From: an uncultured Burkholderiaceae bacterium
GTDB lineage: Bacteria > Pseudomonadota > Gammaproteobacteria > Burkholderiales > Burkholderiaceae_F
Assembly: GCA_937936215.1 (NCBI GenBank)
Contig: CALGWX010000176.1
Location: 1 to 12,133 of the forward strand
Direction of reading: 5' to 3'
DNA length: 12,133 nt
Shown: in pieces, positions 6,994 to 12,133 of the stretch
Position numbering within the stretch: the stretch's first letter is position 1
Layout: each line of letters opens with the position of its first letter
Position numbers and translations under genes: made by a program
Notes under the pieces: generated by a model
Told to the model about the DNA's origin: nothing
Databases searched by the model: none
Seen by the model: the letters and a program-made list of their open reading frames with translations, nothing else

Positions 6994-7097
6994 TGCCACT
7001 CCCAGCCACTGCCTGCACCGATTGTCCGGGCTTTCAGTCGAGGAAGGATTCTATTGAGCGGTGTGCGATCATCCCCGCGGCAGGAGAGGGAATCGCC
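6994..7097. promoter_or_regulatory. divergent promoter region between ETF-QO and SDR genes
   Basis: The 104 bases separate two divergently read genes, so they must hold promoters for both. On the minus strand TAGAAT (7048-7053) matches a sigma-70 -10 box at 5 of 6 positions, with no good -35 at 17 bases. On the plus strand no convincing -35/-10 pair is seen. The SDR ribosome site AGGAGAGGG is at 7082-7090. I found no clear inverted repeat for a fatty-acid regulator. Confidence 0.45.
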
Positions 7098-7868
7098 ATG
7101 CGCACCAACCTCAAGGAGAAAGTGGCCCTCGTCACCGGCGCCAGCAGCGGCCTGGGCGAGCGCTTCGCGCGCGTGCTGGCCGCCAACGGTGCGATGGTGG
7201 TGCTGGCGGCGCGGCGGCTGGAGCGGCTGAAGGAACTGCGGGCGCAGATCGAGTCCGCCGGCGGCGCCGCGCACGCAGTGGCGCTCGACGTCACCGACCA
7301 GGACGCCATCCGCGCCGCGATCGACGAGGTGGCGTCAAGCCTCGGCCCCATCGACATCCTGGTCAACAACTCCGGCGTCTCCACGCAGCAGCGGCTCACC
7401 GACGTGGCGCCGGCCGACTTCGACCACGTCTTCAACACCAACGTGCGTGGTGCGTTCTTCGTGGCGCAGGCGGTGGCGCGGCAGATGATCGCCCGCGCCA
7501 AGGAGACGCCGAACTTCCACGGCCGCATCGTGAACATCGCCTCGGTGGCCGGCCTGCGCGTGCTGCCGCAAATTGGCGTGTACTGCATGAGCAAGGCGGC
7601 GGTGATCCAGATGACCCGAGCCCAGGCGCTGGAGTGGGGGCGCTACGGCATCAACGTCAACGCCATCTGCCCCGGCTACATCCGCACCGAGATCAACGCC
7701 AGCCACTGGGACACCGAAGCCGGACGGAAGCTGATCGCCATGCTGCCGCGCCGGCGCGTGGGCGACGCCGCCGACCTCGACGGCACGCTGCTGCTGCTGG
7801 TGGCCGAGGAGTCGCAGTTCATCAACGGCGCCATCATCACGGTTGACGACGGGTTGAGCGTGACATGA
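7098..7868 (+). CDS. short-chain dehydrogenase/reductase (SDR)
   Basis: A 256-residue classical SDR that oxidises a hydroxyl or reduces a keto group using NAD(H) or NADP(H). The cofactor motif TGASSGLG is at 13-20; LDVTD (63-67) binds the adenine; NNSG (90-93, usually NNAG) follows; and the catalytic set is Asn115, Ser149, Tyr162 and Lys166 (IASVAGLRV, YCMSKAAV). The adenosine-ribose region AARRLERL (37-44) has basic residues, which tends to favour NADP(H). CPGYIRTEIN (191-200) is the usual substrate loop start. The ribosome site AGGAGAGGG (7082-7090) sets the start at 7098. Its stop overlaps the next start (ATGA), so it is probably translated with the thioesterase. Opposite an ETF-QO gene, a 3-hydroxyacyl-CoA or 3-oxoacyl-thioester substrate is plausible but not shown. 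Confidence 0.92.
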   Translation: MRTNLKEKVALVTGASSGLGERFARVLAANGAMVVLAARRLERLKELRAQIESAGGAAHAVALDVTDQDAIRAAIDEVASSLGPIDILVNNSGVSTQQRLTDVAPADFDHVFNTNVRGAFFVAQAVARQMIARAKETPNFHGRIVNIASVAGLRVLPQIGVYCMSKAAVIQMTRAQALEWGRYGINVNAICPGYIRTEINASHWDTEAGRKLIAMLPRRRVGDAADLDGTLLLLVAEESQFINGAIITVDDGLSVT

Positions 7869-8257
7869 AGACCTTCCGCATCGAAGTGCCGCTGCGCTGG
7901 GCCGACATGGACGCCATGGCGCACGTGAACAACGTCGCCTACTTCCGCCTGATGGAGCAGGCGCGGATCCAGTGGTTCGAGCAGTTCGGCTTCGCCACCT
8001 TGCCCAATGAGGGCGCGCCGATCCTCGCCCACTGCTCGTGCGACTTCGTCCGCGCGCTGAACTACCCCGGGGTGGCCGTCATCGAGCAGACCGTCACCCG
8101 CGTCGGTCGCACCAGCCTGGATCTCAACATCACCATCGGCCGCACCGACGAGCCTGGCGTCATCTACGCCACCGGACGCAGCGTGCTTGTCTGGTACGAC
8201 TACCAGAACGGCAAGTCGATCCCGTGGCCGGAGAAGATCCGGGCGGCGGTCGAGTAG
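7865..8257 (+). CDS. acyl-CoA thioesterase, 4HBT/YbgC-like hotdog fold
   Basis: A 130-residue single-domain hotdog protein expected to hydrolyse acyl-CoA thioesters in the cytosol. The signature is RWADMDAMAHVNNVAYFRLM (11-30), in which Asp16 is the likely catalytic acid and His20 and Asn22/23 shape the site. The later segments GVAVIEQTVTRVGRTSLDL and ATGRSVLVWYDYQNGK complete the fold. Length matches the 4-hydroxybenzoyl-CoA thioesterase/YbgC/FadM group. The ATG overlaps the SDR stop by four bases, and no strong ribosome site lies in front, which suggests translational coupling. The pairing implies that the two act on related acyl-CoA compounds. Chain-length preference cannot be read from the sequence. 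Confidence 0.92.
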   Translation: MKTFRIEVPLRWADMDAMAHVNNVAYFRLMEQARIQWFEQFGFATLPNEGAPILAHCSCDFVRALNYPGVAVIEQTVTRVGRTSLDLNITIGRTDEPGVIYATGRSVLVWYDYQNGKSIPWPEKIRAAVE

Positions 8258-8270
8258 TCACGGGCCTGGC

Positions 8271-8301
8271 GCCAGCGGCGCCTTCCTTGCGCTGCGCTGG
8301 C
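8271..8301. repeat. strong intergenic hairpin after the thioesterase gene
   Basis: GCCAGCGGCGC (8271-8281) pairs with GCGCTGCGCTGGC (8289-8301): a 7-bp outer stem, a 2-base bulge and a 4-bp inner stem, with loop CTTCCTT. It begins 14 bases after the thioesterase stop and ends 5 bases before the ribosome site of the next gene (GGAGGG, 8306-8311). It may attenuate or end transcription, or protect the upstream mRNA; no T-run follows. Confidence 0.5.
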
Positions 8302-8320
8302 TCCCGGAGGGACGACATCC

Positions 8321-8755
8321 ATGCAGATCGACGGCGCCTGCCACTGCGGAGCGGTCTCGTTTACCGCCGAGATCGATCCGAGTCGCGTGATGGTTTGCCA
8401 CTGCACCGATTGCCAGGTGCTCTCCGGGGCGCCGTTTCGCGCCGTGGTGGCGGCGCCGATCGAGACGCTCAACGTCACCGGGCCGACCAAGCGCTACATC
8501 AAGGTGGCGCAAAGCGGCAACCGCCGCGCGCAGGTGTTTTGCCCGGAGTGCGGCACGCCGCTGTGGGCCACCGCGCCGGAGAACCCGACGTCGGTGATCA
8601 TCCGGCTCGGCTGCGTGCGGCAGCGGGCGGAGTTGAAGCCTGCGGTGCAGATCTGGCAGCACTCGGCGCTGCCGTGGGTGAACGACCTGGCGTCCGTGCC
8701 CGGCTCGCCGCAGCAGCAGGCATTCCTTCCGGCGGTGCTGCCCAGGGGCGGCTGA
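8321..8755 (+). CDS. GFA/CENP-V family zinc protein
   Basis: A 144-residue member of the family named after glutathione-dependent formaldehyde-activating enzyme. Zinc-ligand cysteines are in place: Cys7 and Cys9 (GACHCGAVSF), Cys26, Cys28 and Cys31 (VCHCTDCQVLSGAPF), and Cys74 and Cys77 (VFCPECGTPLW). The C-terminal half carries the usual VIIRLGC and WQHSALPWV elements. Most bacterial members have no proven activity, and no formaldehyde dehydrogenase lies nearby, so a glutathione/formaldehyde role is not claimed. The ribosome site GGAGGG (8306-8311) supports the start. It lies 63 bases after the thioesterase, across a hairpin, and may be transcribed separately or at a lower level than the SDR pair. 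Confidence 0.88.
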   Translation: MQIDGACHCGAVSFTAEIDPSRVMVCHCTDCQVLSGAPFRAVVAAPIETLNVTGPTKRYIKVAQSGNRRAQVFCPECGTPLWATAPENPTSVIIRLGCVRQRAELKPAVQIWQHSALPWVNDLASVPGSPQQQAFLPAVLPRGG

Positions 8756-8844
8756 AGTCCACGATGGCGATCGCGCGCTGCGGCCGCTTCCGCCGCCGCC
8801 TCGCTGCACGCCGGCGGCAAGGCGGCGCGCGGGTGCTGCCTCGC

Positions 8845-8850
8845 TAGAAT
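8845..8850 (+). promoter_or_regulatory. TAGAAT -10-like element before scoA
   Basis: TAGAAT matches the sigma-70 -10 box at 5 of 6 positions and sits 43 bases before the scoA start, in the 138-base gap after the GFA gene. This sequence is common as a -10 in GC-rich betaproteobacteria. No convincing -35 stands 16-18 bases upstream. Confidence 0.35.
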
Positions 8851-8893
8851 CCGCTGCTGCGGCGAGGCGCCGCGCGCTCCTGCTGAGGACTCC

Positions 8894-9607
8894 ATGAACA
8901 AGATCTATCCGTCGGCCGCCGCGGCGCTGGCCGGCGTCGTCAAGGACGGCCAGACGATCGCCGTCGGCGGCTTCGGGCTGTGCGGCATCCCGGAGGCGCT
9001 GATCGCGGCGCTGCGCGACTCGGGGGTGAAGAACCTCACCTGCGTCAGCAACAACGCCGGGGTGGATGGCTTCGGCCTCGGCCTGCTGCTGGAGACGCGC
9101 CAGATCAAGAAGATGATTTCGTCGTACGTCGGCGAGAACAAGGAGTTCGAGCGCCAGTTCCTCGCCGGAGAGCTGGAACTGGAGTTCACGCCGCAGGGCA
9201 CGCTGGCGGAGCGGATGCGCGCCGGCGGCGCGGGCATCCCGGCCTTCTTCACCGCCACCGGCTACGGCACCGTGATCGCGCAGGGCAAGGAGACGCGCGA
9301 GTTCGATGGCCCCTGGGCCGGCCGCCACTACGTGATGGAGCGCGGCATCCGCGCCGACGTATCGCTGGTCAAGGCGTGGAAGGCCGACAAGCAGGGCAAT
9401 CTCGTCTACCGCAAGACGGCGCGCAACTTCAACCCGGTGGTGGCGATGTGCGGCAAGGTCACCATCGCCGAGGTGGAGCAGATCGTCGAGCTCGGCCAGA
9501 TCGACCCCGACCACGTGCACACGCCCGGCATCTTTGTGCAGCGGATCGTGCTCAACCCGCACCCGGAAAAGCGCATCGAGCAGCGCACTGTGCGCGCCAA
9601 AGCCTGA
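8894..9607 (+). CDS. scoA: succinyl-CoA:3-ketoacid CoA transferase, subunit A
   Basis: A 237-residue alpha subunit of a family I CoA transferase, which moves CoA from succinyl-CoA to acetoacetate or another 3-oxoacid so that ketone bodies can enter central metabolism. Seen are MNKIYPSAAAALAGVVKDG, the Gly-rich CoA-binding loop GGFGLCGIPEALI (25-37), SNNAGVDGFGLGLLLE (52-67), SSYVGENKEFERQFL (76-90) and the ELEFTPQGTLAERMRAGG stretch, all matching ScoA/OXCT-type subunits rather than the glutaconate group. Length is typical. GAGGA (8885-8889) precedes the start, and the scoB start follows the stop by 10 bases. AtoD- or PcaI-like 3-oxoadipate transferases are close relatives, so the exact acid is inferred. 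Confidence 0.92.
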   Translation: MNKIYPSAAAALAGVVKDGQTIAVGGFGLCGIPEALIAALRDSGVKNLTCVSNNAGVDGFGLGLLLETRQIKKMISSYVGENKEFERQFLAGELELEFTPQGTLAERMRAGGAGIPAFFTATGYGTVIAQGKETREFDGPWAGRHYVMERGIRADVSLVKAWKADKQGNLVYRKTARNFNPVVAMCGKVTIAEVEQIVELGQIDPDHVHTPGIFVQRIVLNPHPEKRIEQRTVRAKA

Positions 9608-9617
9608 GGAGAGCACC

Positions 9618-10268
9618 ATGGCCTGGACTCGCGAAGAGATGGCCGCGCGCGCGGCGCAGGAGCTGCGCGACGGCTTCTATGTCAACCTCGGCATCGGGCT
9701 GCCCACGCTGGTGGCCAACTACATCCCGCCCGGCATGGATGTCATGCTGCAGTCGGAAAACGGCCTGCTCGGCATCGGGCCGTTCCCAACCGAGGACGAG
9801 ATCGATCCCGACCTCATCAACGCCGGCAAGCAGCTCGTCACCGCGCTGCCGGGCTCCAGCTTCTTCTCCAGCGCGGACTCGTTCGCGATGATCCGCGGCG
9901 GCCACATCAACCTGGCCATCCTCGGCGCGATGCAGGTGAGCGAGAAGGGCGATCTGGCCAACTGGATGATCCCCGGCAAGCTCGTCAAGGGCATGGGCGG
10001 GGCGATGGACCTGGTGGCCGGTGTGGAGCGCGTGGTGGTGCTGATGGAGCACTGCGCCAAGAACGGCGAGCACAAGATCCTGCAGCAGTGCACGCTGCCG
10101 CTGACAGGTGTGGGCGTGGTCAATCGGCTGATCACGGACCTCGGCGTGTTCGACATCGGCGACGACGGCGTCATCGCCGTCGAGCTGGCGCCCGGCGTGA
10201 AGCCCGAGGAAGTGCGGCTGAAGACCGGCTGCCACGTGCATCTGTCGCACCTGGAGGCGAAGGCCTGA
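9618..10268 (+). CDS. scoB: succinyl-CoA:3-ketoacid CoA transferase, subunit B
   Basis: A 216-residue beta subunit that carries the catalytic glutamate of the CoA transferase: Glu47 in LQSENGLLGIGP, which forms the covalent glutamyl-CoA intermediate. Other family elements are YVNLGIGLPTLVANYIP (21-37), the LPGSSFFSSADSFAMIRGGH stretch (about 77-96), GDLANWMIPGKLVKGMGGAM, and the Cys/His region EHCAKNGEHKI. Length matches ScoB. The ribosome site GAGGAG (9606-9611) overlaps the scoA stop, so both subunits are made from one message in similar amounts. Hairpins follow the stop. With ETF-QO and the SDR/thioesterase pair nearby, it suggests use of fatty acids, branched-chain amino acids or stored hydroxybutyrate. 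Confidence 0.93.
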   Translation: MAWTREEMAARAAQELRDGFYVNLGIGLPTLVANYIPPGMDVMLQSENGLLGIGPFPTEDEIDPDLINAGKQLVTALPGSSFFSSADSFAMIRGGHINLAILGAMQVSEKGDLANWMIPGKLVKGMGGAMDLVAGVERVVVLMEHCAKNGEHKILQQCTLPLTGVGVVNRLITDLGVFDIGDDGVIAVELAPGVKPEEVRLKTGCHVHLSHLEAKA

Positions 10269-10280
10269 GACGCGGTGGCG

Positions 10281-10327
10281 AACGCGCCGCGCGTTGCGGG
10301 CTCGCGGCGGCGTGGCTGGTCGCCGCC
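10281..10327 (+). terminator. two successive hairpins after scoB
   Basis: AACGCG (10281-10286) pairs with CGCGTT (10290-10295) around a 3-base loop. GGCGGCG (10306-10312) pairs with CGCCGCC (10321-10327) around an 8-base loop. They start 13 bases after the scoB stop. No long T-run follows, but two stems in a row after an operon's last gene suggest transcription termination or 3'-end protection. Confidence 0.4.
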
Positions 10328-10391
10328 TCGGGCCGCTGGCGACGACTTCGTCACCGCTCCTGAACGGCCCTCGCCCCTGACCGGCAGCGCC

Positions 10392-10406
10392 GCGCGCATG
10401 GCGCGC
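10392..10406. other. small GC hairpin upstream of the CDF gene
   Basis: GCGCGC, loop ATG, GCGCGC: a 6-bp stem, 23 bases before the CDF start codon, in a spacer where no good Shine-Dalgarno sequence is seen. It may be chance in such GC-rich DNA. It could also influence translation of the metal exporter. Confidence 0.25.
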
Positions 10407-10429
10407 TTCGCCCTCTCCCGTAAGCGACG

Positions 10430-11389
10430 ATGAGCAGCGCGCACCGTCACGCCGGCGACAACCACTTCGGCGGCCACGAGCACGGCGACAGCCGCTACAC
10501 GCACCAGGCCCAGCCGCACGGGGCGCGGCCGCTGGCCGTCGCGGTGGCGCTCACCCTCGGCTATGCGTTCGTCGAGCTGATCGGCGGCCTGTGGTCCGGC
10601 TCGCTGGCGCTGCTGGCCGATGCTGGCCACATGGCTACCGACTCGGCGGCGCTGCTGTTCGCCCTTGCCGCCAACATCATCGCCCGCCGGCCGGTGTCGG
10701 ACCGCTTTTCCTTCGGGCTGGCGCGGGTGGAGGTGATCGCCGCCTTCGTCAACGCGCTGGCGATGCTCGGCGTGGTGGCGTGGATCTTTTACGAGGCGAT
10801 CGACCGCCTGAACCACCCGGTGCCGGTCAAGGGCCTGGGCGTGTTCGTGATCGCCGGCATCGGCCTGCTGATCAACGTGCTGGTAGCGTGGACGCTGTCG
10901 CGCGACCGCGAGAACGTCAACACCCGCGCCGCGCTGATCCACGTGCTCGGCGACCTGCTCGGCTCGGTGGCGGCAGTCTTCGCCGGCCTGGTGATCTACT
11001 TCGGCGGGCCGCTGGTGACCGACCCGCTGCTGTCGATGTTCGTGGCGGCGCTGATCCTGCGCTCCACGTTTGGCGTGCTGCGCGAGACCACACACGTGCT
11101 GCTCGACAGTGTGCCGGCGGGCGTGGACTACCAAAAGGTGGGCCTGTCGCTGGCCCAGGTGCCGGGCATCGTCTCGGTGCACGACCTGCACGTGTGGTCG
11201 ATGGTGCCGGGCCGCGCCGCGCTATCGGCCCATGTGCTGGTTGACGACATCGAGCGCTGGCCGGTGATCCTGCACCAGGTGCGGCACCTGATGCGGCGCG
11301 ACTTCGGCATCGACCACATCACGCTGCAGCCCGAGTGGCTGCGCCGCGAGGCGCCGGCGGCGAGCGTGCCGGTCAAGCGAGTTTCGTGA
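10430..11389 (+). CDS. cation diffusion facilitator, zinc/cadmium efflux (CzcD/ZitB-like)
   Basis: A 319-residue inner-membrane exporter that trades cytoplasmic Zn2+ (possibly Cd2+ or Co2+) for protons. Six hydrophobic segments lie between about 35 and 215, followed by a cytoplasmic domain. The transport site is formed by His67 and Asp71 in DAGHMATDSAAL (helix 2) and His171 and Asp175 in HVLGDLLGS (helix 5); this HxxxD pair is typical of zinc-type members. The N-terminus is His-rich (ten His in the first 30 residues), a usual metal-binding tail. SVHDLHVWSM and DFGIDHITLQPE mark the C-terminal domain. The ribosome site is weak (AAGCGA only), so the start at 10430 rests on frame and length. It stands alone: scoB ends 161 bases before it and the next gene converges on it. 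Confidence 0.93.
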   Translation: MSSAHRHAGDNHFGGHEHGDSRYTHQAQPHGARPLAVAVALTLGYAFVELIGGLWSGSLALLADAGHMATDSAALLFALAANIIARRPVSDRFSFGLARVEVIAAFVNALAMLGVVAWIFYEAIDRLNHPVPVKGLGVFVIAGIGLLINVLVAWTLSRDRENVNTRAALIHVLGDLLGSVAAVFAGLVIYFGGPLVTDPLLSMFVAALILRSTFGVLRETTHVLLDSVPAGVDYQKVGLSLAQVPGIVSVHDLHVWSMVPGRAALSAHVLVDDIERWPVILHQVRHLMRRDFGIDHITLQPEWLRREAPAASVPVKRVS

Positions 11390-12101
11390 CCACCCACAGC
11401 AGGCCGATCAGGATCGGCTGGTGGATCAGGTACACGGTCAGTGGCCAGCTGCCGAGCAGCACGAGCAGCCGCGGCGGCCTGGCGTTCAGCCGCTGCAGGC
11501 CAGGCGCCAGCGCGAAGCCGCGCCGCTGCCAGAGCGACCCCAGCGCCAGCCCCGCCAGCACGGCGGCGATCCACGGAAACAGCGGCACATAGTCTTCGGT
11601 GCGGGGCTTGACGGTGACGAAGCCGAGCAGGTGCGCCGGAAAAACGTTATAGGCCGGATCGCGCAGCAGCCACCAGGCCGCGAATGCCGCCGCGGCGAGC
11701 ACAAAGTTGAACTCCCGCAACGGCGCCAGCCCGCGCGCTAGGATCAGTGCCACGGCGATGAAGTGCAGGATGCCCGCGTAGATGAAGCGCGGCCCGAACA
11801 TCAGCCAGCTTCCCGCCGACACCAGCGCCGCGGCCGCCGCCACCTGCGCCCAGCGCCACCAGAAATCGCGCCAGCCCGGCTTGTGCGCCAGCCTCAACAC
11901 CAGGCTCACGCCCACCAGCAGCAGGAACTGGGTCACGATTGCCGTGCGCCAGCCCACCCACGGCTGGTCGCGCGTCATCGCCAGCTTTACCCAGCCGAAA
12001 TGATTCAGGTCGTAGATGAAGTGGTAGACGATCATCTGCGCCACAGCAAAGCCGCGCAGTGCGTCGATGATCGGCAGGCGGGGGGAGGGCGCGGTGGTCA
12101 T
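11373..12101 (-). CDS. DUF1624/HGSNAT-like multi-pass membrane protein
   Basis: A 242-residue hydrophobic protein of the family named for heparan-alpha-glucosaminide N-acetyltransferase (YeiB/acyltransferase-3-like superfamily). The N-terminal signature RLPIIDALRGFAVAQMIVYH (8-27), followed by FIYDLNHFG, is the conserved first helix; His27 is the likely key residue. Six to seven membrane helices follow, ending in SWPLTVYLIHQPILIGLLW. In bacteria the substrate is unknown; transfer of an acyl group across the membrane is a family-based guess. I chose ATG 12101 because GAAGG (12110-12114) lies 8 bases upstream; ATG 12116 would add five residues (MKARA) but lacks a ribosome site. Its last 17 bases overlap the 3' end of the CDF gene on the other strand. 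Confidence 0.86.
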   Translation of the reverse strand: MTTAPSPRLPIIDALRGFAVAQMIVYHFIYDLNHFGWVKLAMTRDQPWVGWRTAIVTQFLLLVGVSLVLRLAHKPGWRDFWWRWAQVAAAAALVSAGSWLMFGPRFIYAGILHFIAVALILARGLAPLREFNFVLAAAAFAAWWLLRDPAYNVFPAHLLGFVTVKPRTEDYVPLFPWIAAVLAGLALGSLWQRRGFALAPGLQRLNARPPRLLVLLGSWPLTVYLIHQPILIGLLWVVTKLA

Positions 12102-12133
12102 CGCTCGGGCCTTCATGCTAACGGCGGCGTGCG

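Noticed and set aside
8258..9619. 453-codon minus-strand open frame opposite the GFA and scoA genes
   Set aside because: It has no recognisable domain and is His/Arg/Ala/Leu-rich. It is explained as the complement of strongly biased plus-strand codons.
9719..11191. 490-codon minus-strand open frame opposite scoB and the CDF gene
   Set aside because: It spans two well-supported plus-strand genes and their intergenic gap with low-complexity His/Arg/Gln-rich sequence. No ribosome site or family signature is seen.
1..12133. CRISPR arrays, tRNA/rRNA genes, insertion sequences, phage or conjugation genes
   Set aside because: No regularly spaced repeats, tRNA-like folds, transposase motifs or terminal inverted repeats were seen on either strand.

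Overview
The window is very GC-rich, with strong G/C preference at third codon positions. It carries genes typical of an aerobic, heterotrophic Pseudomonadota. The gene set (O-acetylhomoserine sulfhydrylase, ETF-ubiquinone oxidoreductase, an SDR/thioesterase pair, ScoAB-type CoA transferase, CDF zinc exporter) and the TAGAAT-like -10 elements best suit a betaproteobacterium of the Burkholderiales/Rhodocyclales type. That placement is inference from content, not from a phylogenetic marker.

Left part (1-5131), all on the minus strand after a short plus-strand gene end: a cystathionine gamma-synthase-family PLP enzyme (190-1473); a broken HepT-like toxin gene (1599-2033) overlapping an intact MNT-type nucleotidyltransferase gene (2030-2329); about 430 bases with no recognisable gene; metY, O-acetylhomoserine sulfhydrylase (2759-4033); and a hemerythrin-PAS sensor-like protein (4181-5131). 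Two related sulfur amino acid enzymes therefore flank a decayed toxin-antitoxin module.

Middle part (5344-8755): the ETF-ubiquinone oxidoreductase gene reads left. A 104-base divergent spacer separates it from a right-reading SDR dehydrogenase and a hotdog thioesterase, which overlap by ATGA. A GFA/CENP-V-type zinc protein follows after a strong hairpin. ETF-QO passes electrons from acyl-CoA dehydrogenases (through ETF) to ubiquinone. The SDR and thioesterase could act on acyl-CoA intermediates, so the locus looks like fatty or branched-chain acid catabolism.

Right part (8894-12101): scoA and scoB, the two subunits of a succinyl-CoA:3-ketoacid CoA transferase, are tightly coupled and followed by hairpins. 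Then come a CDF-family zinc/cadmium efflux protein and, converging on it with a 17-base overlap of the 3' ends, a DUF1624/HGSNAT-like membrane protein.

Most of the window is ordinary metabolism. The best candidate for something unusual is the MNT-HepT remnant: the HepT reading frame has an in-frame amber codon at position 15, its RX4HXY motif reads RX4PXY, and the intact MNT gene has a perfect 7-bp tandem repeat just in front of its start. I see no CRISPR array, tRNA, rRNA or insertion sequence, and no clearly new system.
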